From contig BGZK01001358.1 in the NCBI GenBank assembly GCA_005406025.1, forward strand, positions 62,001 to 126,000: a DNA stretch of 64,000 nt. The letters run 5' to 3'. This stretch comes from Eumeta japonica (Eukaryota > Arthropoda > Insecta > Lepidoptera > Psychidae). Below, piece by piece: positions 46,681 through 58,470 of the stretch. A model generated the notes under the pieces. That model did no database searches. It was not told the DNA's origin and saw only the letters and a list, made by a program, of their open reading frames with translations. The position numbers and the translations under genes are program-made. Each line of letters begins with the position of its first letter. Within the stretch, counting starts at the first letter, position 1.

Positions 46681-47690
46681 AATTCGAATTTTGAATATCG
46701 GGCTGAAAACAGTATCTTTTCGAGTTTTGAGAAGATAAAAAAAAAATTTTTAGCTCTGATGACATAAGAAATTAAAAAAAAAAAATTTTGGCTCTAATGG
46801 CATTTACACGAGAATTCCGTCTTAAACCATTGCGCGCGTAAATTACCGTAAATTACTCGTTATCGCGATTGTTTCGATGACTATAAACCCGACTATGTCT
46901 AGATGATTTGATTCGCACTTGACCGTTTCTGCAAAACGTATTTTGATTTATTTAATTTATTTTTATTGTACGAACGAGTTGCACCGAGAAGAAATATTAC
47001 TCCTTATTCGATGCGAAATGGAAATTCCTCATTCCGGTACATTAATAAAACAATTTCCACGGCCCGTCCGCGGCCCGCCTTAGTTCATCGCGATATTAAT
47101 TTCGTCTCTCAATTTTTCGGACGACGTCGTAACGGAACGGTTTTTATTAGGTTTTTATGAATTTCATGAGTAAACGGTCGGCTTTTTCGGAACACGCCGT
47201 CGAATCGTTCACTTGAATTTTATCGCTTTAAGTGGCGCCACCGAGTCTTAAATCTTTAGCTAGTAAATCTTTGTCTCGTGCAACCTTCTTGCAATTTTTT
47301 CAATGCAGATTGTAAGGTGCGGCTTCTGACGTGCGCTCAGACGCACAAAGTGCTTAAGTTGAGAACTCATTAAGCAGTTTTTTCTTGATAAGTATTCGAT
47401 ACTTTTCGGGTTGGAACCACCGTCGTTAACCTTAAGCAGCGAGCTTCCATTAGCCTGAGAAAAAGTGTTTTTAGTAAGTTTCATGTTCTTTCCTATCTCC
47501 TCACAGGTTTTAGTGTTCTAGAATAATGTTATAGTCAGTGTGAGTGAGTAGAAAAACACATTTATTAGATGAGTTATTACCCCGGTCTGAATTAATAACG
47601 GGCGAGAATTATACAAGCGACAGCTTCTATTCGTAAGATGCTTTCGTCTACCGTTTTTGTTCTCTACCCGATAAATTAAATGATGATTAT
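46681..47690. other. non-coding; CpG-rich stretch about 47040-47480
   Basis: AT-rich start with A-runs, followed by a CpG-rich stretch (CACGGCCCGTCCGCGGCCCG near 47059). Short frames on both strands match nothing. Possibly regulatory. Confidence 0.35.
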
Positions 47691-47694
47691 TACG

Positions 47695-47865
47695 CTAGTA
47701 TAGTACAACGCACGAAAGTGTGCCACTGTGAAATTAGTCACAAAAGCGTCGCAATGGCGTAAAATTGACACGCGGCGGAGAAGAAAGAAGGGTCGGGGAA
47801 CGTTAAACGTTAAACTCAGGCAATTCACAACGCCAAAATTTCGTGCGTTGTACTGTATATAATGA
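47695..47865. mobile_element. small MITE with 15 bp inverted repeats
   Basis: GTACAACGCACGAAA at 47703-47717 is exactly reversed at 47839-47853 (TTTCGTGCGTTGTAC). Pairing continues outward as TATA(C)AGTAC, so the element is about 165 bp. The interior is GC-richer (GACACGCGGCGGAGAAGAAA) and contains a CGTTAAACGTTAAAC duplication. No coding capacity. Target duplication is not certain (TAGTA/TATA flanks). The 74-codon ORF crossing it is a shadow. Confidence 0.65.
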
Positions 47866-48371
47866 GTGACAAAAATTCTTGTTGTTGTAGGCCAGGGCAT
47901 GTGTGACCACTGGGCTATACAAATGTGTCTGCGTTTACTTATTTACTGTATTTAGACAAAATCGATACGATAAATTTTTCAGTAAACCTCCTATTTATAG
48001 TAGACGAATAAGATATCTATCTGAGAAATAAATGAAAAAAAAAAAGGAAATGATGAACGCTTCTTAGTCAAAAAAAGGTTCTGTTCACGATTTGTTTTTC
48101 ATTTGCTCGAGAAAAAGCTAATTAACTTTCAAATGTAAGAGATCCTATATACTATTATATGTTTTAGTCTTCGATCTCCTGAACGAGTATATAATTAAAT
48201 ACACCGTTGAATGAACCTATGTTATATATAAAAATTCGGCCTTCGTATGTTTGTGGTCGCAAACTTCGAAGCTCAATATAGCAAATGACTTGAAATTTTG
48301 ATATTATATTGCATCCGAATACGAGCGTTTTTTCCTATGTATTGCTTACAAATCAGCACGAGTAACGTACC
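47866..48371. other. AT-rich non-coding DNA
   Basis: Nothing recognised. Confidence 0.45.
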
Positions 48372-48383
48372 TTGTAATTTATT

Positions 48384-48594
48384 TTAATACTAGAACTTGC
48401 TACGGCTTCGTCCAAATAACCGTTAACGAGGTTGAAATCGAGCGGGATTAGAATCATAGGCGTGACCGGGATTGAAATGAAGAATAGTATACCTGGATTA
48501 GAACAGAGAGTGGAAATGACATTAGGATTAACAGCAGCGATAAATACGAAGGTATATATTCTAAGAGCACGCGGGCGACGCCGCATGCGCTAGT
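48384..48594. mobile_element. short Helitron-like or inverted-repeat element with G-rich core
   Basis: Bounded by ACTAGAACTTGCTACGGCTT on the left and ACGCCGCATGCGCTAGT on the right. The two ends are related in inverted orientation (ACTAG-nnn-TGC-GGCGTCG). The core has the same GGGATTGAAATGA, GGATTAGAATC and GAGCGGGATT units as the copies at 5.45 and 15.8 kb. Either two Helitron-type CTAGT ends face outward, or this is a TIR element that captured the same core. No coding capacity. Confidence 0.45.
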
Positions 48595-48955
48595 ACTATC
48601 ATCATCAAAATACAACTACACAATAACCATATAAAGATATATTTGAAAACCGGATCGAGATTGATCTATTTGAATCTCTTATTTTTCTATAACTTTCATC
48701 TGTGTTTATCTGTTTGAGCAGATATTATGCAAAAACAACTGAATCGAGTTTGATGGCATTTACTACTTTAAAACGTCACTCATTAAATACTACTTTATAC
48801 TTAGTTGTTTAGAAAAGAATATAAGTGAAAATTTTTCGATATATCGTGGATTATAGAGAACTTTTACATGTAATCATTGAATTAAATAGAAACAACGATA
48901 CGAAGCAGTGATTTCTTTAATTAGATCCCTTGTCAAGGTTAAATTAAAATTACAT
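48595..48955. other. non-coding DNA
   Basis: AT-rich, no recognised structure. Confidence 0.45.
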
Positions 48956-48958
48956 AAA

Positions 48959-49655
48959 AAAAAAAGAGTGTGTGTACTTATGTACACGCGTTAGAAGTTA
49001 TACTTCTTTGGCGTATGAATAATATTTAAAATAACTCAAATGCAGTAGTAATCGACAATAAATATTAAAATCAATCAAAACGATTTTGTTTAATTGAAAA
49101 TGTTTTATTAACGTAACAATATAACAATACAGTACAAATATATAATCATTATTCATTATGTGAATGAGTCAAATACATTTAAAAAAAGAGTGTGTGTACT
49201 TATTATTCAATTATTTGTTAGAAAAATAATAAGTTCGTTAGAAATATATCTATATATTATACTTACATGGTTAACCTCTAATATTTAAAAACACTTCAAA
49301 TTTTCACAATTTTTCACAACACAATGTTAAAAGTTTACAAATAATGTTTATATATATAATAAATTGAACAAAAATAATAATTATAGAAAATTAATACTCA
49401 AAATTGATTATTCATATGAATACTATATTTTGCAAGAACTGGGTTATGAATATAAGTACTATGTAATATATAGCATGAACACTCTGTACTATGTACTATA
49501 TAGTATGAACACTCAGTATTGTAACTATATTCAGTGTTGAAAATATATTTTTTATTATTTCTATTCTGTGGCTAACTTCATCATGTCGTTTGTGCGCGCG
49601 CAGCTTACAAATTCACTCTCATCCAAACGTGCCAAAAGAAGTATAACTTCAATAA
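48959..49655. mobile_element. inverted-repeat element with internal direct duplication (~700 bp)
   Basis: Left GTTAGAAGTTATACTTCTTT GGCG (48990-49013) is inverted at 49629-49652 as GCCAAAAGAAGTATAACTTC AA. In addition a 23-base block, AAAAAAAGAGTGTGTGTACT TAT, occurs identically at 48959-48981 and 49181-49203. After the second copy the text departs and then returns to GTTAGAA. The layout suggests a non-autonomous DNA element with an internal partial duplication or a nested second copy. Interior is very AT-rich; no coding. Confidence 0.5.
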
Positions 49656-51190
49656 GTTTTCACGATTTGAAAGAAAGATTTCAATAAGTCAAACATTGCG
49701 AATTATTCAAAATGTATTTAGCTTAATGAGGAAATGTCTTCAAAAAGTCTATGTTCAGTAGGCACAAACACGCTCGCAAACACGCACGCATTTATGCATT
49801 CTTGTACGCCCCCACCTTCGTACGCACGCGCGTGCACACACCATAGGCATACAAATGACTTTTAAAATGTTCACAGTACTTTTTGTGCTTTAAAAAAAAA
49901 TTATTGAAAATCTGGATTACTGAAAATTTCTTGGAAAGGGTAACCTACTAAGTTTATGCAGTATTTAATTTTCTTGAGGAGCTAAAAAAGAAGTGGAAAT
50001 ATTACAAGACAAGGACGAAAGCAAACTATTTGGGGAACGTTGTGGTATAAAATTAAATTTGTTTCAATTTATACCGAAAAATGGAATTTTTTATTTAAAA
50101 AATTAAACTTATTTAACTTTATAAGACAGCAATCACTTAAAATGTAAATTCGTCTAAACTGATCTTTTCTTACTTCAAATACTTTTTTATTTAATAAGCA
50201 TCGACAGAGATGTTGATTATCTATACGTAAATAAACAAATATTTCACTGAACTAGAGTTAAGTACTTTTTTTCTCCTCTGTCTATCAATTTCCCATTTTG
50301 CCTTTTTTTTGGTAGTCGCTGACGAACTTTAGTGTTACCAAAAAAAAAAAAATTGTAAACAGTTTTTTTCCCTTTTCGTTGTGTCGTAGCCTTTGTTTAG
50401 AAGTCCTATTCTTTACGTTCCTGTCAACGTGTATGGTCTCAGACATACAATGAACGAATGTATAAGAGTAGATAAAAAAATGTTGGAAACATGCAAATTA
50501 ATTTATGTTTTCTTCAAATTTTCAATAAGTTAAAATTCATTGGGCAAACGCTAGTCTTAATTAATTTATATTATCTGACATATTAAGAACAAGGAGGGTT
50601 TAGAACTGGAGAGTACGCAATTTTGTTTTATTTAGCATAATTTTGGATCAAAATTGGTGGGAGACGAGGTAAACACGTGACGCCCACACGCAACTAACAT
50701 CCGTCTCCTGCGCCACAAAATTCACTCAACATACAAAATAGTTTTCTCGTTTACACTACTTTTAGATAAAACAAGTAAAAGAGAAATAGCGTTATGTTTA
50801 TGTAATTGGCATGTGGCAGATTTTAATTAAGTCAACGGATGTAACGCGAAAGCGCAGCATAATCAGCGGCGCTTAATACGTTTTGGTCGCGACAAATATT
50901 TTGGTGCACAGTGGCTTTGGGTGTTGTGACCAACTATTATCTAGTGATATATCGACGCATGGATTAAGCGGTTTTTTAAAATCGCCTTCATTCATATTTC
51001 GAGAAACATTGCTACCTAAAAAAATGTAAGGTTATTAGTTATTAATAAAGGCAAAAAGCGAATAAACGATAAAATTTATTATAAAATTAGATGCTCTATG
51101 TGTCATCTTGAAAATGAAACAATAAAGTAATAGTTCAATGCATTTACTATTATTATATGTGATTTTTTTATTATTATTACTTAAAGTACT
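49656..51190. other. non-coding DNA
   Basis: Begins with an ACGC-rich minisatellite-like stretch (49755-49850), then AT-rich DNA. No gene recognised. Any 3' terminal repeat of the P-type element at 51.2 kb should lie here but was not located. Confidence 0.45.
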
Positions 51191-53560
51191 TTATTGTCCT
51201 TCACCTTGAATTAATTTTCTACATAACTGATGGACACATTTTTTTGGATCACATTTTTTTCTTAAAAACGCAATTCTTATGTCAACATATACTTTCATTA
51301 CACTTTTCGTCAACTCTATAATATGGTTAACTGTACCAACGTGATATATGCGATAAAAAAATGTCTGGTAAAAGATTCACTCCAATAAATTTATTAAAAA
51401 CTTGGTAAATATATATTAAGTAGTATATTGTGGTTTTAATACTCTGCCGTCAATTCCCCTTCGCAATTCAATTCTAATTTGACGACAAACACGTATAACA
51501 TTTTGTAAAGGATAGAAAATGTGACCTGTATTTTTATAAAAAGAAAGGCTTTCTTTGTCAGTATCACTTAATAAAGCCGACGCACAAGTATCACATCTTA
51601 ACTTTTTTTTAAAGAATGAACCACGTATTCTGAAATATACTCCACTACTTTTTCGTCAAATGGTGACAAATATATATAATTTTCGTAATCCCCAAGTGTG
51701 TTTACTAATTCAATATCATCTGCGTCCATTACATCATTATCGTCATAGCATTTTGTTTTAGATGATGTTTTGTTAATTTTATCTATAGGAGACGAACAGT
51801 TGCAAATTGCAATTTTCTCTAATGAAAGACAATTGCCTCTTTCAAAATTTATCAAAACAGCGTGTATTAATTTTTTTTTATAAAACGACTCAAATTGTCG
51901 AGCAGTAGGGTTGTCATTTGATCCACCATGACTACGCATATAGTAAAAAAATTTTTTGCATCATCCTGGCTGACTTTGTGTAGCTGTAAATATGGCATAT
52001 TATTAGAAGGATTTAACACTAAGTTCTGGTATAGCCTTTTTGTACTTTCTATACAGATACAGAAGTCTAGATATTCTGTAAAACGAGGAGATTTCAATAA
52101 ATTTATACGTTTTATTCCGCCTGACCTGTTTTTTACGTCAGCTCTTAAATTCATTAGCGTATATTTTGCTTGATCTAGCCTTGTTATAACTCCTTCATAA
52201 TTATCAGCATTTAACGCCTTTTTATATGCATGTTGCCGAGTTCGAGAATTGAGTATGTCAAACAGGTCACAAAAAGTTTTCAAAATTCGGCTGTTGGTAT
52301 AGTATCAATAAATTGTCTGAATTTCAAAACATCTCTACAAAAAATTATAGAATCAGCTATACTTTCACTAAAAATTTGAGCTGCGAGTCTAACGTTCATT
52401 ATTAACGTTCATCTAACGTTCATTTGTTTTAAAATATATGTGGTTAGCTCGAAGCTAAGTCAAAAAAAATTGCTCGTTTTCTTGCAATTTTATAGATTTT
52501 CGATGTGTTCCCAACTTATGCAGTCATCGTTTAAATGATTAAAAAATCGGTATGCCTCTAATGCATTTTAAGCCAATTTAAGCATATGGCACGGATCTAG
52601 AAATAATGCAATTTGTTGTCCTGTAGTAGGATCCAAAAATAATGTTTGTAAATTGTTTTCATCGAGACAACATCCTAATTCACTAGCCATAGCTAAATTT
52701 ATGCTAGTTCCATCGCAAGTCAGTGCTTTTATTTCAACACCCGTCTCATTGACTAATTGTATGGCTTGAGTTATTAACTAGGCTTTTCTTTTACCATCCA
52801 TCTTGTTTATAAAAATTATGCAATACGTACTTTCCATATTGCGTTTATCGCAGCTAACAAAAACACCAGGACTTCTGTTGCTTTTTCAGAGCAATCACTT
52901 GCACAATCGAATCCATAATCGACGTACCCATAATTATTCTGAGTATTTCTGTCCCATTCTATAAATATTTTTATTTTCATTTCGTCTATCACTAACGTGC
53001 CAAATATCTTTTTTTTTCTTTTGCAGACTCTTTTCTTAGTTTTAATGTCCTTAGCGCTTCTTTGGTGAATCCAGGTTTGCCTTCAATAGTGCTATACCAT
53101 CTTCTCAAGGTGCAGACAAACATGTTGAATAAGCTTTTCTTACGTTAGCGTACGCATTTGGACAGTAATAGTTGAGTGTAAGTTCCAAACATTTTAGTTC
53201 AGGAGAATAAATAGTTGTAGGAATTTTCTCTGATTTCCTCTTTAGTAATTGTCTGCGAAGCAGTCCTCTGTTTTGAACCTCAATATGTTCTAATGTTAAT
53301 GAACCTTCCTTGTCCATAAGAGACTTTTTGTTCAGCGTTTCAATTATTTCTTTTATATCTGTTATTTTTTCTTTTATATTTTGTTTTGATAAGTTAACCG
53401 TTTAAGTTTTAAGTTTTTTGTTTTAAGTCGACGCAATAATTTTTTCTTTCACGGTGTTAAGAAAGGTTCATTTGTGTTTGCTAGTAAAGCCGGCGACGAA
53501 GTGGAAGGTCTGCTAATGTCGACATGAGCAGACGTTGATTTTTCCTGAAAAGAAAATGTA
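51191..53560 (-). pseudogene. P-element/THAP9-type transposase, decayed
   Basis: Transposase of the P superfamily, which cuts DNA through an RNase H-like core. From 53560, after an acceptor-like TTTTCTTTTCAG: linker KKKLLRRLKTKNLKLKRLTY, then LTLEHIEVQNRGLL, IPTTIYSPELKCLELTLNYY, CPNAYANVRKAYSTCL, RRWYSTIEGKPGFTKEALRT, GTLVIDEMKIKIFIEWDRNT (catalytic Asp in VIDEM), NNYGYVDYGFD, ATEVLVFLLAAINAIWKV, IKALTCDGTSINLAMASELG, FLDPCHMLKLA, VRLAAQIFSESIADSI, LFCDLFDILNSRTRQ, FTEYLDFCICIEST, SHGGSNDNPTARQFESFY, KLRCDTCASALL and VDIRIAFLRKKC to a stop at 51191. Several frameshifts and stops. The N-terminal THAP zinc finger was not found and would sit upstream of the acceptor. TIRs not located. Confidence 0.9.
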
Positions 53561-53614
53561 GTAATTCCTTTAAAGAGAACTCAAATAATAAAATACGTAA
53601 TAATAACAAATAAT

Positions 53615-53658
53615 TTTATTATTACACTAAAATTATTTATTATTTTAGTGTAATAATA
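53615..53658. repeat. palindrome upstream of the P-type transposase
   Basis: Arms TTATTATTACACTAAAA (53615-53631) and TTTTAGTGTAATAATAA (53642-53658) are exact complements around a 10-base AT-rich loop. It lies about 55 bases upstream of the putative exon start, possibly in the element's intron. Confidence 0.85.
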
Positions 53659-54690
53659 AATAACATATTTTATAAGAAATAAGAATTCTTACACTTGTTA
53701 AGTACAAAGTTGGTACTACATTTGAAAACTATCTTCGACTTTTAAGAGAAGAGATAAAACCTGATGAAAGGAAATGTTTAGAATATATACAATTTGTTCT
53801 TGTAGGTTGCGAGCTAACCAAATTATGACAATTTTCCGTCCACATTTATCTTCGTTTTGGTTCTTTAGGAAATCTAAAAATGCAACAATTGACATTATTT
53901 GGTTATTATAATATAACATTTACTATAACCAAATTTAAAATATTTTATATCTCCACATATATATAAAAAATATGTTTAGAATAGACGTAAAAATATATTG
54001 ACATGAATGATATGTCTATCGATAACCGATATCAAAAATAATTTCAATCATTATAACTATATTTTAGTGACATAATTCACGCTATTTTAGGACACCAAAA
54101 TCGATATCAGTTGTAGTACAGCATTATCAAGTGTCGTAAAAACTATTCTAATCACTGATTGCTAGACCGATCTGGCAAACTACAGTGAACGTTATATAAT
54201 GCGGCGATACAAGTTGGTAGATTTTTTGATCAACTAGTCTACGATTCAAATATTGATTTTAAATATTTTTGATATTTACTAACTTAGTTAATAATGCGTA
54301 AATAACGCTTACGGATGAAACATTACAATATCTTTCTTCAAGCTAGATGTATTTGATCTGTTTTTGCAGCACATAACAGCACAAGTAGGCATTTTTGACA
54401 GCGATAAGGGAGCGCGTGACCAACGGAAAGTTAGATTCGGTCTGAGTGCCAGTCGCGCGACGTGCAGTTTTATTCTTAATGTTAGATCAATTTTAAGTCC
54501 AGAGGGGTAACTAAGCGCGGCATAGCGCGTCCTCTCCAGTTCAAAATCCTCCTTGATTTAGAAAGACCCATTTCCCACAGTTCAGAATTATTTCCCAAAT
54601 ATATTTTTTCACCAGTAGTAGCGGGGAAGGGGGTTTGTCATTATATTCAGTCAAAAATAGGTGGTTGCCGCTGTCCTTAAACACTCGCAC
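53659..54690. other. non-coding DNA
   Basis: AT-rich to about 54370, GC-richer afterwards (AAGCGCGGCATAGCGCGTCC near 54513). A 67-codon minus ORF (53716-53919) does not contain the Cys and His spacing of a THAP domain. No gene supported. Confidence 0.4.
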
Positions 54691-54691
54691 T

Positions 54692-54960
54692 CTCAGAGAA
54701 GTCACCAGTGTGGGTAGATACAGGATATCCGATAGAGGGGGAATGGGTTGATGAAGAGAAGTAGGATGATGTTGGGAAAATGGGAGTGTTCAAAAGAGAG
54801 TGGCCTACCAAAACTCTCACTCACTCGACGGAAAGCAACAGCAGAAGCAATTACTGCAAGTCTGTGTACTGTAATAATGTGGTATCTCACTGGACGAGCT
54901 GGCCCATTATGCCTCGCTGCAGTTAAATTGACCACGACATAGTCCACCATATTTAAAATA
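54692..54960 (+). repeat. dispersed repeat, copy 2
   Basis: Second copy of the repeat at 9045-9330. Shared blocks: GATAGAGGGGGAA, CTACCAAAACTCTCACTCAC, GCAACAGCAGAAGCAATTAC, TCTGTGTACTGTAATAATGT and GACGAGCTGGCCCATTATGC. The repeat is better preserved at its right end here. The open frames on both strands are shadows. Confidence 0.5.
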
Positions 54961-55760
54961 ATTTATCAAAGGGAAAAACAAATAATATTGCTATTATAAA
55001 TTATAATACATAGTGCGCTTAATTTCTGCCATCCAGTTTGTATGACATAATAAAAGCGGAGTCCATGTGAAGTCGCATAAAACGAATCAGTGCTAATAAT
55101 TCATACAAATTAACGTATAGAACAAAGGGCTAAAACGTTTTGACAATCACACATGTGTTAAGACGTCACCTGGGCACAGCGCGGCGAGTTAGGGTGAGAT
55201 TTAATTAAGGGCGAGCGGCGACCGGCCATATTATAACCGATACATCTTCGTCTAGCGCACCTAGCGCCGGTCAAGGGTGTACCGTGTTATGAAAAAGAAG
55301 CGAAAATGTAATATCGAAGCATAAAAAAAAAGTTTCGTTGTGCGATATCTACGAATACACACGTTAGCCCTAGGTCCGATTTCACCGATCAAAGTTAAAA
55401 ATTAATAGGTCGGAAAATAGAAATTAAATACTATTCTGTATGATGAAAAGATTCTAAACTCAATAGGCTGTTAGTTGTTAACATTTGGTTCGTGAAATTG
55501 GGTCTTAGGCTGTTGTTTTTATGAAAAATTATAGATCGCTATTTTACTAAAGCTGCAAATTTCATCCCAAAGAGGCCACATGTTCACTTACGAAGGAATG
55601 TATCCCATTAATGATTTCATCATTATAACTGAACCTGTGTGAAATTTCATATTGACTGTTCGCCTTTTGAAGGCGTCATTCAAAATACATGAGTGAACCA
55701 CATTAAACCGATATTAGTAATAACTTTTTATTTGATCAGTATTTATTAAATAAACTGTAT
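54961..55760. other. non-coding DNA
   Basis: A GC-richer patch at 55150-55290 (GGGCGAGCGGCGACCGGCCA) sits in AT-rich DNA; nothing else recognised. Confidence 0.4.
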
Positions 55761-55761
55761 T

Positions 55762-56700
55762 TTATATTTTTACATAGATTCCTTTTCTTCCAATGCATTT
55801 TTGCCAGCACGTAGGAAGTTTTTTGGTTTCGTCACCAAATAAAGAAGAAGGACGCGTACGCAGTCAGCTGCGCACAAAGTGCTCTACTTATTTGTCAGGC
55901 TCAAAACATTCTCCTAGCGCATTCTTAAACGAACCAAACATGTGGCAATCACATGGCGAGGTGTATCGACTATATGGAGAGTCCTAAATAGCAGTTCAAT
56001 GCATTTCAGAGAGTTTTTTTTGGGTTCTGTCAGCTGAAAATTGCAGTAATAACACGCATTAACATTTCTTTGCTCTCGAAGGAAATCAACGAGCAAAACT
56101 CTTTCATAGTTCCTAGTAAATATTCCTAAAAGTTTATCTGAATACAAGAGATTTTTCGCCTATACCGGACAATCTTCATTTTCTCGCCGTCAATCTATAC
56201 TTGATCCCTTAGACTTAGGCATATAATGTATAATGATGGATCCCGGTCTCATCACACATCACAATACGACATGGAAATGCTTTCTCACCCACTTCATATC
56301 GTAACAGTAGTCGTTGAGAATTTTCAAAACGGTCACTGCATTGTTTCTCATTCAAAAGCTTCGCAACGCACCTTGCACAAACTTTCCGGAATTGCAGTTT
56401 ATTTTTAACGATGGATTGGACACTCCTATAGACGATTTTCAATGTCTGTTGGATTTCCGTTAGCGTCAAGCGACTCTCGTTCTCAATAAGCTCACAAAGG
56501 CGTCGATGTTTGCTTGAGTTATTATTGTTTTCGGACGACGTTTATGGATATTGTTTTTGTACGGCATCTCGTCCGCCAAGAAATTTTTTGCGTCAAAATT
56601 TTACGCGAGTCTTTGACAAGGTTGGGTCTCCGTATTGATCACGCAATTTTTGCCAAATTTCATTCGAAGCACCTTTTTCATGTGATATTCATTTATAAGA
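55762..56700 (-). pseudogene. mariner transposase remnant 3
   Basis: Third mariner, different again. The N-terminal part near 56690-56480 reads across shifts: KGASNEIWQKLRDQYGDPTL, SKTRVKF*RKKFLGGRDAVQ and RRPKTIITQANID. Then comes LIENESRLTLTEIQQTLKIV, SVQSIVKNKLQFRKVCARCV, LLNEKQCSDRFENSQRLLLR, and IVMCDETGIHHYTL with the first catalytic Asp (the following Trp is Gly). After a break: VLLVDFLREQRNVNACYYCN. The second catalytic HDN block and roughly 45 neighbouring codons are deleted. The C-terminal part is SRYTSPCDCHMFGSFKNALG (third Asp), VEHFVRS*LRTRP, KKLPTCWQKCIGRKGIYVKI and stop. Non-functional. Confidence 0.9.
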
Positions 56701-58470
56701 GTCAATATCACAATACATTGTGCAATAGAATACAGTACACTGCTTCCTCGCTCATCGCGGTCTAAGCATGGGGTTCACCCCTTCCGCTTCTCAACGTCTC
56801 ACCTCCATCCATCGTTCTCTATAGCCTGTAGGACGCAAAGGTAGGTTTAAATTTGATTCGCCCACGCATAAACAAGCAAATGAGCGTAATAACCTTCGCA
56901 TTTAGAATGTCAGAATGAACAATACGAAAAAAGTCGTATGAATTTATGTATTTACACATTTTAAAAGCCTTTAGACTTTTTTGTGTTACACGTTAGAAAA
57001 CATTCTGTTTACAAAAATTCCACATCTCATACGATATCTTTTATACTTTAGTTTGTCAGCCGCGTGCTTATACGAGGAATTATATTATTTTTAAATGAAC
57101 CTGTGCAAAGTAATTCAAGCATTCATAGAGACAATCGCGCTTCTTTTCAAATTAATGAAATTTATTAATAAAAATCTATATTAAGCTACTTATGAAGTAC
57201 TATAGATTGCTTTTAACGTGTAATTATCGTCTTCTTTAAGGCATTTTTTTTAAGACGCAACATGGATTTTAACGAATCAACTAACTTTGGCTTTAGCAGT
57301 TTTTTTTTATACATCTACGATAAAAAAAATTAAGGTTGCAAAGACAAAAAAAAACGTTCGCTCTTAAAAGTGTGATTCTTTCAAGTCGTTTATGGACGTA
57401 CGTGCCTCCGTATGAATGCGGCATCTCGCCAACGACAGCAGTGCGGTACCCTGAAGCAGGTAGCGGGTAGTGACAAATAACTTGACTAAGTAGCTTAATA
57501 CGGTAACAGCAAGCTCGTGTAGCTGACAACCGACGTCTCAACTTGACTGATTGATGCTTGAAACGCCGTTCGCGTAGCGGCGGTTCTGAGGGGGCCTTTG
57601 AAGAATATTGCCTGGAACTACCCCATAATTAAAACATTGTATACGTGTTTATTAGCATATCTTACGAATTTGATATAACTTTGCCGCTGTGAATGCACTT
57701 TGTATAATTTAATAATTTATTATATATACATAATATAATTTAAATAATTTAATGCATAAGGTTATTTTGCATTAAAATTATTACTTATTCATTAAATTAC
57801 ATTACGCATCACACTACGGTAAATTTACAAAGACAGTTTATGTTCTAGATCATTTTATATACACGAGAGACATTTTGAATTAAAGCTGTTAATTTTCAAA
57901 GATTCTCCATTACGGCATAATCAAGAACAAAAGTTGAGTCAATTATTGTACTAATTAAAAAACAGATTGGTTTTTGAATAGCACCTTATTAAATATGGGC
58001 ATGACCATTTCCTAAACGACAGATATTAAAATAAGTCTTAAATTTTAATTTTAAAACAAATTTTGTTAGTTTAAAAATGTTAACTTGAGTTTTTCGCACA
58101 CGGGAAACAATTTTTCTCAAGTGCTAAAATATAAATAAATAATAACAACGTTTTCTGAAATGAAAATAAAAAAAGAAAATTGTTTTTATAGTTAGTAACA
58201 AAAGACATTTCCTATATGTTATAACCTTCATTTACAACGTTTAAAGTATGTAGTTTCTATTGTAAAAAAGGATATATTAAACAATATCCTATTATTAGCA
58301 GCACAAATATATTTCCATATCGCACTTACGTTACCCTATTCTGCACTGGTGGACGCTATTTATGTCTCATTACACCACATGCATAAACAATGAGTGCATC
58401 TCATATTTTGGGCGGAGTGCACTCAGCCGCCGACAGGAGACCGCACTCTTCATTGTTTAAAATGTTCGTA
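56701..58470. other. non-coding DNA
   Basis: AT-rich; a GC-richer piece at 57390-57600 includes GTAGCGGCGGTTCTGAGGGG. An 82-codon minus ORF there is not recognised. At 58402-58440 GAGTGCA/GAGTGCACTC units repeat. No gene supported. Confidence 0.4.

Noticed and set aside
53716..53919. THAP zinc finger exon of the P-type element
   Set aside because: The frame lacks the required Cys-x2-4-Cys ... Cys-x2-His pattern.
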